The translations under genes and the position numbers were made by a program. A DNA stretch of 64,000 nucleotides from Chelatococcus asaccharovorans (lineage in GTDB: Bacteria; Pseudomonadota; Alphaproteobacteria; Rhizobiales; Beijerinckiaceae), in the NCBI RefSeq assembly GCF_003201475.1, contig NZ_QJJK01000007.1:1-64000 (forward strand), given 5' to 3'. Positions within the stretch are counted from its first letter, which is position 1, and each line of letters opens with the position of its first letter. This document shows positions 51,380-59,902 of this stretch, piece after piece. Under the pieces are notes generated by a model. The model had not been told where the DNA came from. It did not search any database and saw only the letters and a list, made by a program, of their open reading frames with translations.

Positions 51380-51625
51380 ATGGCGACCATCATTTCCGTG
51401 ACGGAGAAAGCCTCGGGGCACCGCGTTCTGGTCAATGCGGACCACATCCTCATGGTCCGGGCGATTTCCCACGGTGGCTGCAACGTCTATCTCGACAGTG
51501 CCAGCATCCACGCCCCCGATATCCTCACCGTCGCTGACGACATGGACGATCTCGTCCGTCGCTGGCACGCGGACACGCGGACGCAGGGCGAGGCGACGAT
51601 CCAGCCTGTGCATACGCCGCATTAG
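51380..51625 (+). CDS. Small hypothetical protein
   Basis: 81 residues from ATG 51380, behind GGGAGGA. A beta-rich sequence (SVTEKASGHRVLVNADHILM then VYLDSASIHAPDILTVADDM) with a distant likeness to FlbD-type small proteins. No function is assigned. It is separate from the ABC operon. Confidence 0.5.
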   Translation: MATIISVTEKASGHRVLVNADHILMVRAISHGGCNVYLDSASIHAPDILTVADDMDDLVRRWHADTRTQGEATIQPVHTPH

Positions 51626-52175
51626 GGCCAATCGCCATTCGGCGTGCTCAGATGTCATGGCCGGGGCTTGTCCCGGCCATCCCTGGGGGGCTGGGCGGTT
51701 GAATGCGTAGCTTTTCTACATAAAATGCGCGTAGATCGTGAATGTTCGGCCCGAGAAAGAATTGGCGCCGGAAGGGGGGAGCTTCCGGCGCCTCGTAGGC
51801 ATGGCCTACGACTCCGGCCCGTCGCCCGCCGGGGGAGCGGAGGGCAAACGTGGCGACAGAGCTCGTCGTCACAACATCCTTGGCGAATAGCAGTTTTTCG
51901 GCCAGTTGCGATAAAAATTTCGCTCATTGCCCCGATTTTGCCTGTGAGGAACTTCCTTATCAACCACCTGTGGAAAAGTTACGGTATTTAATTACCTAAA
52001 AGGTATTTCAATACCCAGGGTGATTTCATCGGGATGTTCACTCCGGCGTTCACCCCCGGGGCCGCATCTCAAGCTCGGCCCCTCTCTGGTCCGAGAATGC
52101 GTCGAGGATAAGGCGGGCGCATATCGCCTTCTCCGGCGCGAGCCCGACCGGGCGGCGATTCGCCGCCGATCGCCG
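51626..52175. other. Intergenic stretch carrying three hairpins
   Basis: 550 bases without a gene between the small hypothetical gene and hmuV. Hairpins: ATGGCCGGG/CCCGGCCAT at 51657-51680 (9 bp, a repeat type common in the order); GGCGCCGGAAG/CTTCCGGCGCC at 51764-51792; TCGTAGGC/GCCTACGA at 51793-51811. The latter two abut. Confidence 0.6.
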
Positions 52176-52985
52176 TCAGGGGGCGCTTTGCCGCGCTTGT
52201 GGCAGAACAAAGGGCATCGGCGCCGCGGGGATGGCGCGAATGGCGAGGCGAACGCCAAACGTCTCGGCCAGCAGACGATCCGTCAGCACCTCAGCAGGGG
52301 GTCCGTGTGCGACCTGGCGACCGGACTTAAGCACGATCAGCTCATCCGCATAGGCGGCCGCCAGATTGAGGTCGTGCAGGATGGCGAAGACCGCCGCGCC
52401 TTCGGTGGCGAGACGCCGCGCCGTCTCGAGGACGGCGATCTGGTGTTCGAGATCAAGGCCCGACACCGGTTCGTCGAGAAACAGCACCTGGCGGGGCTCG
52501 TGAATGCGCCCGGCCGCGAGCTGGCACAATACGCGCGCGAACTGCACGCGCTGCTGCTCGCCGCCGGACAAGGTGGGAAACTGCCGTTCGGCCAGATGGG
52601 CCACGTCGGCCTGTTCCAGGGCCGTGGCGATTCTGGCCTGGGCGGAACGACCGGCAACAGGGCTGCCGGCGCCATCGAGGCCGAGCGCGACGACCTCGTA
52701 GACCGTGAAGGGAAAGGCGAGGGTTCCCGATTGCGGCAGCACCGCCCGCTTGGCGGCGAGCTGCCAGTGCGGCAGGTCGCGCAGGGGGACGCCGCTGTAG
52801 GCGATGCTGCCCGATGTCGGCGCGAGTTCCCCGACAAGCAGGCGCAGAAGCGTGGACTTGCCTGCGCCGTTCGGGCCGAGCACGACGGTGATGCGTCCCG
52901 GCGGCAGCACAAGCGAAATATCGTCCAGGATGGTGGTGCGGCGGGTCGCGAAGCCAATGCCGCGGGCTTCGACGAGCGGGATCAT
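52176..52985 (-). CDS. hmuV: Heme ABC transporter ATP-binding protein
   Basis: 269 residues from ATG 52985, overlapping the hmuU stop (ATGA). Walker A VVLGPNGAGKSTLLRLLVGE, signature LSGGEQQRVQFARVL, Walker B VLFLDEPVSGLDLEHQI and H-loop AILHDLNLAAAYADELIVL, all HmuV-like. It energises heme import through HmuU in the inner membrane. Confidence 0.95.
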   Translation of the reverse strand: MIPLVEARGIGFATRRTTILDDISLVLPPGRITVVLGPNGAGKSTLLRLLVGELAPTSGSIAYSGVPLRDLPHWQLAAKRAVLPQSGTLAFPFTVYEVVALGLDGAGSPVAGRSAQARIATALEQADVAHLAERQFPTLSGGEQQRVQFARVLCQLAAGRIHEPRQVLFLDEPVSGLDLEHQIAVLETARRLATEGAAVFAILHDLNLAAAYADELIVLKSGRQVAHGPPAEVLTDRLLAETFGVRLAIRAIPAAPMPFVLPQARQSAP

Positions 52986-54112
52986 GTGACCATTCTCCTG
53001 CGCGCAAGCAGGAGCCACAGAAAGAAGGGCGCGCCGATGGCCGCCGTCAGAATGCCGATGGGGAGTTCCGCGGGGGCGACGATCAGGCGGGCGAGAATGT
53101 CGGATCCGAGGAGCAGTGCCGCGCCCAGCAGGGCGCTCGCGGGCAGAAGGACCTTGTGGTTCGCGCCGATGGCAAGCCGCAGGAGATGCGGCACGACGAT
53201 GCCGACGAAGCCGATGACGCCGGCGGCGGCGACCGCAGCGCCGACGGCGAGCGCCACGACGACGATCACAATGCGCTTGATGCGTTCCACCGGCAGGCCA
53301 AGGTGGAAGGCCTCGGCCTCGCCGAGCGACAGGGCGTTGAGGCTGCGTCCGAGGAAGGACAGCGCGATGGCCATCGGGATGAAGGCCGGCAGGATCGTCG
53401 CAACCTTCGTCCAGGTGGCGCCGCCGAGGCTCCCGAGCGACCAGAAGGTGAGATCACGCAACTGCTGGTCGTTGCTCATAAAGGTGAGAAGCCCCGTAAT
53501 GGCGCCCGCCATGGCGCCGAGGGCGACGCCCGCGAGCAGGAGTGTGGCGATCGACGTCCGCCCCGAGCCGGATGAGAGCCCATAGAGCACCGACGTGAAC
53601 AGCAGGCCGCCGAAGAAGGCGGCGATCGGCAGGGCAGCAAAGGGCAGGACAGCAAAGGGCAGATACGGCAACAGGCGTTCGCCGAGCACGATGACGGTGG
53701 CTGCCGCCAGCGCCGCTCCGCTTGAGACGCCGACGAGGCCGGGATCGGCGAGCGGATTGCGGAACAGCCCCTGCATCAAGGCCCCGGAGACCGCGAGCGT
53801 CGCGCCGACTATCAGGCCAAGCAAGGTGCGTGGGAGGCGGATATTGAGGATGACCAGGCTGTCGCGTGCGGCGTCCGCATCGACGGGCAGGCCTGTCACG
53901 GAGGTCCAGAGGGCGGCAAGGGTTCTGCCGGGTGGAATGGGGACGGCACCGAGGCCGAGCGACAGCACGCTGGTGGCCGCGACAATGAGCATGAGCAGGC
54001 CAAACACGAACGCCGTTCGTCTGCGCCGCCGCTGCAATGCGGCAGCCAGCGTCACGCCCACGCCGGCCGTAGCAGCCCGCGCCGGCGATGCACCCATCGG
54101 CCTGGAATCCAT
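52982..54112 (-). CDS. hmuU: Heme ABC transporter permease (FecCD family)
   Basis: 376 residues from ATG 54112 (a GTG at 54127 is an alternative start). The fold has many membrane segments: RRRTAFVFGLLMLIVAATSV, NIRLPRTLLGLIVGATLAVS, GALMQGLFRNPLADPGLVGV, typical of heme/siderophore permeases. It is part of the hemP-hmuT-hmuU-hmuV unit. Confidence 0.95.
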   Translation of the reverse strand: MDSRPMGASPARAATAGVGVTLAAALQRRRRRTAFVFGLLMLIVAATSVLSLGLGAVPIPPGRTLAALWTSVTGLPVDADAARDSLVILNIRLPRTLLGLIVGATLAVSGALMQGLFRNPLADPGLVGVSSGAALAAATVIVLGERLLPYLPFAVLPFAALPIAAFFGGLLFTSVLYGLSSGSGRTSIATLLLAGVALGAMAGAITGLLTFMSNDQQLRDLTFWSLGSLGGATWTKVATILPAFIPMAIALSFLGRSLNALSLGEAEAFHLGLPVERIKRIVIVVVALAVGAAVAAAGVIGFVGIVVPHLLRLAIGANHKVLLPASALLGAALLLGSDILARLIVAPAELPIGILTAAIGAPFFLWLLLARRRMVT

Positions 54113-54213
54113 CGTCACGCCATTCACCTCGCGTCGCGATGCGGAAGCACGCTGGCATCCGCCCGCCCGCCGTTACCCCCCGCCGTTGTCCCCGCCGTTG
54201 CCCAGATGTGGGA

Positions 54214-55158
54214 TTATCGGCCGGCCGCGGCGGGCAGATGCTCGCTCGCGGAGAGAGCCTTCACCGCCGGCAGGTCCGGATAGAAGGCCTGCATCAGATA
54301 GGCAACCGCTTCGGGTGTGCGCGGGCCGAAGCCGAGGAGCCAGTGACCATCGGCCGTGACGAGGCGCCGCGCAGCGCCGGCGGGCGTCGCAGACAGTGCC
54401 GCATTGGCGAAAACCGTATCCGGGTCTGCGTGCAGACCCTCGCGCGCCATCATGACGACGACGTCCGGGGCGGCGGTGATGATGGCCTCGTCGGTCATCG
54501 CCTTGTAGCCGCTGAAGCCGGCGCCGACATTCGTGGCCCCGGCCAGGGCGATCATGCCGTCGGCTGCCGTGCCTGTGCCGGCGATGAGCGGCCGGCCGTT
54601 CTGCATCGCGAGGACGAAGAGCGCCTTGACGGGCTTGGTCACCGTTTCCCGGGCCTTGGCCACGGCCGCAAAGCGCGTCTCGACATCGCTCGCCAGCCGG
54701 GCGGCCGCTGCCTCGCTGCCGGTGGCCCGGCCAATGGCGTGGATCTTCTCGATGATTCCGGCCGCCGTCGGCGTGTCGGGAATCGTCACCAGGCGAACGC
54801 CGGCTTCCTCCAGGAGCTTGAGGGCCGCCGGCGGCCCGGACCCGGCCGAGACGAGCACGCTATCGGGTGACAGCGACAGCACGCCCTCGGCGGACAACTG
54901 GCGCATATAGCCGACGTTGGGTTTGTCTTTCAGCGCGGACGGCGGATAGAGGCTCGTGGTGTCGATCCCGACGATCCGCCCCTCGGCGCCGAGCGCATAG
55001 AGAGTTTCCGTCACGGCGCCGCCGACGGCGACAATGCGTTGTGGCGACGCGTCCTGGGCAAGCAAGGCCATCGGCCGGAGGGCGATGAACAGCGCGGACA
55101 GACCGGTAACGTGCAGCAGGGACCGTCGGGACAACGGCGGAGCGATGATATCTGTCAT
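54214..55158 (-). CDS. hmuT: Heme-binding periplasmic protein
   Basis: 314 residues. A twin-arginine type signal (PPLSRRSLLHVTG) precedes the mature domain: PQRIVAVGGAVTETLYALGA, IVGIDTTSLYPPSALKDKPN carries the heme-ligating Tyr and YMRQLSAEGVLSLSPDSVL follows. It hands heme to HmuU. Export by Tat rather than Sec is read from the motif. Confidence 0.9.
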   Translation of the reverse strand: MTDIIAPPLSRRSLLHVTGLSALFIALRPMALLAQDASPQRIVAVGGAVTETLYALGAEGRIVGIDTTSLYPPSALKDKPNVGYMRQLSAEGVLSLSPDSVLVSAGSGPPAALKLLEEAGVRLVTIPDTPTAAGIIEKIHAIGRATGSEAAAARLASDVETRFAAVAKARETVTKPVKALFVLAMQNGRPLIAGTGTAADGMIALAGATNVGAGFSGYKAMTDEAIITAAPDVVVMMAREGLHADPDTVFANAALSATPAGAARRLVTADGHWLLGFGPRTPEAVAYLMQAFYPDLPAVKALSASEHLPAAAGR

Positions 55159-55337
55159 TTCGTCAGGATCAGTTTGTCATTGGCTGTGATGCGCAGGCGA
55201 TAGCGTTCGCCGTTGTGCACGATAACCAGCTCGCGCTTGTCGCCGAAGAGCTGTTGGGCGTTCACGGTCGGCTCTTCCGCGGGGCGTCTTGCGGAGGCCG
55301 GCGGCGCCGGCGGAGAGGTGTCGTGCGGACTTGTCAT
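55155..55337 (-). CDS. hemP: Hemin uptake protein HemP
   Basis: 60 residues. VNAQQLFGDKRELVIVHNGE then RYRLRITANDKLILTK is the HemP signature. The stop overlaps the hmuT start by 4 bases. HemP is needed for heme use in rhizobia and often helps expression of the receptor. Confidence 0.9.
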   Translation of the reverse strand: MTSPHDTSPPAPPASARRPAEEPTVNAQQLFGDKRELVIVHNGERYRLRITANDKLILTK

Positions 55338-55386
55338 GATTTTGAACTGTTCAAATGTGAAAGTAAAGTCGGGCGACGTTAAAGTG

Positions 55387-55411
55387 CTAGTTTAGAAGAA
55401 GCTTAAACTAG
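55387..55411. promoter_or_regulatory. Irr-type (ICE-like) box between hemP and the receptor gene
   Basis: CTAGTTTA (55387-55394), GAAGAAGCT spacer, TAAACTAG (55404-55411): a dyad with TTTAGAA on the left arm, resembling the iron-control element bound by Irr/RirA-type regulators in rhizobia. It sits between the divergent hemP and receptor genes. Confidence 0.55.
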
Positions 55412-55569
55412 GTCGAACGCCAATATTGACACCTCTAAAATAGGTATTTACGAAACGCAAACGTCGCATGCATCAGGCATTCGACGTTCTGACGCCAGCC
55501 AGCCTCCAGGTCCGCCTTTTTGGGACCTCGCCAGCCAGCACATTCAACACGTTTTTCAAGGACGTTGCG

Positions 55570-57696
55570 ATGTTTCGTGCGATGAGGCTGCAGGCTTTGG
55601 CCTTTATATCCCTTTCAGCCATGATGGCGGCGCAGGCTGAGGCGCAAGCGCCCGCGAATCAGCCGCAGCCGGCCATGACTGAGGCAATGGACGTGGTGAC
55701 GCTCGATGCGATCACCATCACCGCCACCAAGACCGAGGAGACGGTGGTCGACACGCTGGCCGGCGCCAGCGTCGTGACGCGCGCCGACATGGACCGCTTC
55801 CAGGCGTCCACGGTCTCCGACGCGCTCATCGGTGTCCCCGGCGTCGTGGCACCCATGGCGGTCAACGATCCCGGCCAGTCGATCAACATCCGCGGTCTGC
55901 AGGATTTCGGCCGCGTCAACGTGCTGGTCGACGGGGCGCGGCAGAACTTCCAGATTTCCGGCCATAACGCGAACGGCACGTTCTATCTGGATCCCGAACT
56001 CATCGGACAGATCGACGTGGTGCGCGGCCCGGTCTCGACGATCTACGGTTCGGGCGCCATCGGCGGCGTCGCGGCGTTCCAGACACGCACCATCAATGAC
56101 ATCCTCAAGCCCGACGAGAAGTTCGGGATGGAGCAGAAGATCGGCTTCGGCACGAACGGCGCGGGCTTTCTCAACAGCACGTCCGGGGCGGTCCGCCTCG
56201 GAACGAATGCCGATCTGTTCGGCCAGTTCGTCTATCGCAACACCAATTCCTACAAGGACGGCAACGGCGACAAGATCCCCGACACCGGCAGCGAGCTGGT
56301 TGCGGGTCTCGTGAAGTTCAATATCCGTCCCGCCGATGGCCACCAGATCAGCGCCACGGCCATGCGGCAGAACTATGATTACGACAACAACGGCACCAGT
56401 GGCGCCGGCACACGCTGGAGCAACGAGGTCGAGACCGGGACCTATACGCTCGGCTATACCTTCAGCCGCCCCGATGTGCCGTGGCTCGATCTCAGCATCA
56501 AGGGCTATTATACCGAGACGAAGCTTCAGCAGACCACCATTGCGCCGAACACGACCTATTCCGCGCTGGGGGTGGAGGCGGGCGACAGGCTCTCCGACCG
56601 CATCCGTACCCTTGGCTTCGACGTCAACAACACGTCGCGCTTCTCGACGGGCCCGGTCGATCATGCGCTGACCTACGGCTTCGACAGTTCCTGGGACCGG
56701 GTGAAGACGGTCGACAACGCCGGCGGCTATGTCGGCGCGCTGACGCCCTCCGGCAATCGCCGTCTCTCCGGCGGCTTCATTCAGGACGAGGTGAAATACA
56801 ACAACTGGCTCCGGGTGCTCGGCGCCTTGCGCTACGACAATTACAAGCTGGACGGCGGCGGCTATGAATCCGACGGCAGCCGCTGGTCGCCGAAGGTCAC
56901 GGTCGGCGTCACGCCGGTCAAGGGCATCGAGCTCTACGGCACCTATGCCGAAGGCTACCGGGCCCCGTCGATCACCGAGACGCTGATTGCCGGCACTCAC
57001 CCTTTCCCGGCCTTCAACATCCTGCCCAATCCGAACCTCAAGCCGGAAGTGGCGCGGAACATCGAAGCGGGCGTGAACGTCAAGTACAACGACGTCCTGA
57101 AGGACGGCGACACCTTCCGGGCCAAGGCCAACGTCTTCCGCAACAAGATCGACGACTACATCGACATGGAGGAGGTCGGCAGCCCCTATCTGGTGCCCTA
57201 CATTCCCGGCATGCCGGCGAGTGTCTGCGCACGGGCGCCGCAGTACTGCATGTCGATATACTCGTACCAGTATGTCAATATCGCCCAGGCCAAGATCACC
57301 GGTGTCGAGGTCGAGGCCGCCTACGACTGGAAGTGGGGCTTCATGACGGTGGCCGGCACGGTTCTCAACGGCAAGAACGAGGTGACCGGCGGTCCGCTCA
57401 ATACGGTTTCCCCGAACCGGGTCTCCTCGACGCTGGGCTTCCGCTTCCTCGACGACAAGCTGACGGTCGGCGGACGCCTGACGCTGGTGGACAGCACGAA
57501 GAAGACGGTGACCAACCCGGAAGCCGGCTACGGCCTCGTCGATCTCTTCGCCTCCTACCAGTACAACGACGACATTCGCGGCGACGTGGTCATCCAGAAC
57601 CTGTTCGATCGCCAGTACACCCAGTACCTGAATTCCGAGGCGAGCGCCGGCCTGACCGCCAAGTTCGCGCTGACGGTACGCTTCGCCAGCAAATAG
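55570..57696 (+). CDS. hmuR: TonB-dependent heme receptor
   Basis: 708 residues from ATG 55570 (AAGGACG upstream). Signal ends near MAAQAEAQA; plug domain with VVTRADMDRFQASTVSDALI and GVVAPMAVNDPGQSINIRGL; barrel motifs EGYRAPSITE and LPNPNLKPEVARN match the FRAP/NPNL heme-receptor box. Ends in a C-terminal aromatic/hydrophobic strand (FALTVRFASK). It takes up heme or hemoproteins across the outer membrane. Confidence 0.95.
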   Translation: MFRAMRLQALAFISLSAMMAAQAEAQAPANQPQPAMTEAMDVVTLDAITITATKTEETVVDTLAGASVVTRADMDRFQASTVSDALIGVPGVVAPMAVNDPGQSINIRGLQDFGRVNVLVDGARQNFQISGHNANGTFYLDPELIGQIDVVRGPVSTIYGSGAIGGVAAFQTRTINDILKPDEKFGMEQKIGFGTNGAGFLNSTSGAVRLGTNADLFGQFVYRNTNSYKDGNGDKIPDTGSELVAGLVKFNIRPADGHQISATAMRQNYDYDNNGTSGAGTRWSNEVETGTYTLGYTFSRPDVPWLDLSIKGYYTETKLQQTTIAPNTTYSALGVEAGDRLSDRIRTLGFDVNNTSRFSTGPVDHALTYGFDSSWDRVKTVDNAGGYVGALTPSGNRRLSGGFIQDEVKYNNWLRVLGALRYDNYKLDGGGYESDGSRWSPKVTVGVTPVKGIELYGTYAEGYRAPSITETLIAGTHPFPAFNILPNPNLKPEVARNIEAGVNVKYNDVLKDGDTFRAKANVFRNKIDDYIDMEEVGSPYLVPYIPGMPASVCARAPQYCMSIYSYQYVNIAQAKITGVEVEAAYDWKWGFMTVAGTVLNGKNEVTGGPLNTVSPNRVSSTLGFRFLDDKLTVGGRLTLVDSTKKTVTNPEAGYGLVDLFASYQYNDDIRGDVVIQNLFDRQYTQYLNSEASAGLTAKFALTVRFASK

Positions 57697-57769
57697 CGCG
57701 AACCGGGATCACGGGTGGGGGAGATCGCCCCTCCACCTGGTGACCTCCACCGGTTGATCTGCCATGCTC

Positions 57770-57872
57770 GAAAGCATTTTCAAGCGAGGCGGAAACCGGT
57801 TCGCGTCAAGAAACTGCGTAAAAACAAATATTTAGGGTAGTTCCGGTGAGCCGGATTTCACCGGAATTGCTT
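57770..57872. repeat. Rhizobiales-type palindromic repeat, copy 2
   Basis: Related to the element at 48566-48672 but inverted: AGCATTTTCAAGCGAGGCGG, ACCGGTTCGCGTCAAGAA and the hairpin TTCCGGTGA/TCACCGGAA. Compared with copy 1 the stem TCTGGTGAA has become TCCGGTGA with the partner strand changed to match. It lies between the receptor and the IsdG-like gene. Confidence 0.75.
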
Positions 57873-57910
57873 TAGCGGCGAAGGCCTTTAATCAGCAAGG
57901 GACGTGAGAC

Positions 57911-58243
57911 ATGTTTATCGCAATGAACCGCTTCAAGGTCGCTCTCGGATCCGAGGACGCATTTGAAAACGTCTGGCTTTCGCGCGAGACGCATCTTGAA
58001 GATCTGCCGGGCTTCGTAGAGTTCCATCTTCTCCGCGGCCCGCGCAGCGAGGATCACGTGCTCTACTCCTCGCACACCATCTGGCGCACGAAGGCTGACT
58101 TCGAGGCCTGGACGAAGTCGGAGGCCTTCCGTCTCGCCCATAAGGGGGCCGGTTCGAGCGGCGCAATTTACATCGGCCATCCGCAGTTCGAAGGCTTCGA
58201 GGTCATCCAGACCGTGACGGCGAACGGCGCAGCCGCGGCCTGA
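57911..58243 (+). CDS. Antibiotic-biosynthesis-monooxygenase-fold protein, IsdG/HmoA-like
   Basis: 110 residues. FIAMNRFKVALGSEDAFEN opens the ABM fold; the IsdG triad positions are occupied: Asn6, Trp67 (KADFEAW) and His77 (FRLAHKG). Such enzymes open the heme ring and release iron. The position, next to the heme receptor and uptake operon, supports heme degradation as its role. The HmuQ/HmuD type in Bradyrhizobium is comparable. Confidence 0.8.
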   Translation: MFIAMNRFKVALGSEDAFENVWLSRETHLEDLPGFVEFHLLRGPRSEDHVLYSSHTIWRTKADFEAWTKSEAFRLAHKGAGSSGAIYIGHPQFEGFEVIQTVTANGAAAA

Positions 58244-58324
58244 CAAAACGTCCGATGGCCTCATCGAGCGGTTGACGATAGGTTTGCCAACGATGGGCGG
58301 CTTACGGGCGGAGAATTGTCGGCA

Positions 58325-58933
58325 ATGAATGAAGCGACGCGGGACGGCTTCCGGGTCGCGGCGATCGTCTATGACGCACGCGGCGCGGCGGATGAGATCC
58401 TCGCCGCGCTGGCATCGCGCCTGCGTGAACGGGGCGTCGCTATCGCGGGGCTCATCCAGCACAATCGCGGGGGCGGGCCGGCGCAGGAGCCTTCGCTGGA
58501 GCCGACACAGATGGTCGCGGAGGACCTGGCGAGCGGGCGTTTGATAGGCATCTCGCAGTCGCGCGGCGCGGCGGCCGCCGGTTGTCGCCTGGACAGCCAG
58601 GGGCTCGCGGAAGCGGCGGCACTGGCCGCGCAGTCCCTGCCGAAGGCCAGCTTCGCCATTCTCTCCAAATTCGGCAAGGCCGAAGTCGATGGTGGGGGGC
58701 TGCGCGCGGAATTCATCACGGCCTTGTCGCACGGCATTCCTCTGGTCACCTCCGTTCCGGCAAGCCGGCTAGCAGACTGGGAGGCTTTCCTCGGCAGTCC
58801 CTGGCACAATGCCGGCGATGTTCCGGCGGCAGCGGGCGCGCGCGCGGCTCTTGTCGAGGCGCTCCTGGCCTGGAGCCTTGATCAGGTCGAGCGCCCATCC
58901 GGCGCCTCGCTTCCCAGCGGCTCCACAGGATGA
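58325..58933 (+). CDS. DUF2478 protein
   Basis: 202 residues from ATG 58325 (TTG 58316 possible). VAAIVYDARGAADEILAAL, GVAIAGLIQHNRGGG and AEAAALAAQSLPKASFAILS match the DUF2478 family, which is often linked to molybdate and molybdenum cofactor genes. The stop overlaps mobA by 4 bases. Confidence 0.8.
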   Translation: MNEATRDGFRVAAIVYDARGAADEILAALASRLRERGVAIAGLIQHNRGGGPAQEPSLEPTQMVAEDLASGRLIGISQSRGAAAAGCRLDSQGLAEAAALAAQSLPKASFAILSKFGKAEVDGGGLRAEFITALSHGIPLVTSVPASRLADWEAFLGSPWHNAGDVPAAAGARAALVEALLAWSLDQVERPSGASLPSGSTG

Positions 58934-59556
58934 TCCCGCCGACAACGCCCCCGACGGTGGGCCTTGTGCTGGCAGGTGGCGCGAGCCGCCGCATGGGCAC
59001 CGACAAGGCAACGCTGGCGATTGCCGGCAAGCCCCTGGTCGCGCATGTCCTCAAGCGCCTCGTCCCGCAATGTGTCGAGGTCGCCATCAATGCCGGCAAC
59101 GACACAAGGCCATTCGCAGGCCTCGGCCATCCCATCGTGCAAGACCCCATCCCGGGGCAGGCCGGGCCGCTTGCGGGCATCCTCGCGGGGCTCTCGTGGT
59201 GCGCGACCGCCCATCCCGACGTGGCGTGGATGGTGAGCAGTGCCGTCGACACGCCCTTCCTGCCGCGCGATCTGGTGGCCAGGCTGCATCATGAGCGTGC
59301 CGAGGCCGGCGCGGATCTCGCCTGTGCCGCTTCGGGAGGCCGCAGGCACCATACGGCGGCGCTGTGGCCGGTCGCGCTTGCGGCGGCCCTGTATGAGGCT
59401 GTGGCGACCGAAGGGATTCGCGCCGTGGCCGGTTTCACCGATCGCTATCGGATCGCCGTGGTTGAATGGCCGTCCGAACCGCTCGACCCGTTCTTCAACA
59501 TCAATACGCCTGCCGATCGTGACGCGGCCGAGCGGCTTTCAGCCGGTGCCGGATAG
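58930..59556 (+). CDS. mobA: Molybdenum cofactor guanylyltransferase
   Basis: 208 residues. GLVLAGGASRRMGTDKATLA holds the GTP/nucleotide-binding loop, VAINAGNDTRPFAGLGHPIV and PIPGQAGPLAGILAGLSWC the molybdopterin part. MobA adds GMP to Mo-molybdopterin to make the bis-MGD cofactor. It overlaps DUF2478, suggesting a coupled function in Mo enzyme maturation. Confidence 0.95.
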   Translation: MIPPTTPPTVGLVLAGGASRRMGTDKATLAIAGKPLVAHVLKRLVPQCVEVAINAGNDTRPFAGLGHPIVQDPIPGQAGPLAGILAGLSWCATAHPDVAWMVSSAVDTPFLPRDLVARLHHERAEAGADLACAASGGRRHHTAALWPVALAAALYEAVATEGIRAVAGFTDRYRIAVVEWPSEPLDPFFNINTPADRDAAERLSAGAG

Positions 59557-59588
59557 GGGCCGTTTCGTTCCCGCGCCACGTGGGTTTT

Positions 59589-59819
59589 TCAGGTGGAAGT
59601 AGCGCGCTCGATGGTGAACACGAGCACGTTGTCCCGGCGCTCCTGCGACACCAGGCGATCGCCACGTTGTTGCAGGAGATGGGGAATGTCGATCGCGGCC
59701 ATCGGATCGGTGCAGGACACCACGATCCGCGTGCCGGGATCAGCCGCCTGCAGGGCTTTGCGCGTATGCAGCACGGGCAGGGGGCATTTCAGGCCACGCA
59801 GGTCGAGTTCGATCGCCAT
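59589..59819 (-). CDS. tusA: Sulfurtransferase TusA family
   Basis: 76 residues from ATG 59819; the frame extends upstream but without family sequence. MAIELDLRGLKCPLPVLHTR contains the CPxP active Cys12, and DPMAAIDIPHLLQQRG is conserved. The protein relays sulfur. It lies 84 bases after the glycerophosphodiesterase gene in the same orientation, convergent with mobA. Confidence 0.9.
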   Translation of the reverse strand: MAIELDLRGLKCPLPVLHTRKALQAADPGTRIVVSCTDPMAAIDIPHLLQQRGDRLVSQERRDNVLVFTIERATST

Positions 59820-59902
59820 TTCACAGAGTCCGGAGCGCGGGTTCCGCGTGCAAGCGCCTGTTGTCATCCATCGACGCTTGGTGCCGGAAGCGTCGCCGGC
59901 GG

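Noticed and set aside
54128-54213. An additional gene between hmuU and hmuT
   Set aside because: The gap is 86 to 101 bases, depending on the hmuU start, and has no coding frame of meaningful length.
55615-57000. A 461-residue minus-strand frame across the heme receptor gene
   Set aside because: High-GC antisense shadow; Arg/Gly/Asp-rich composition, no ribosome site, and the plus strand has the clear receptor.
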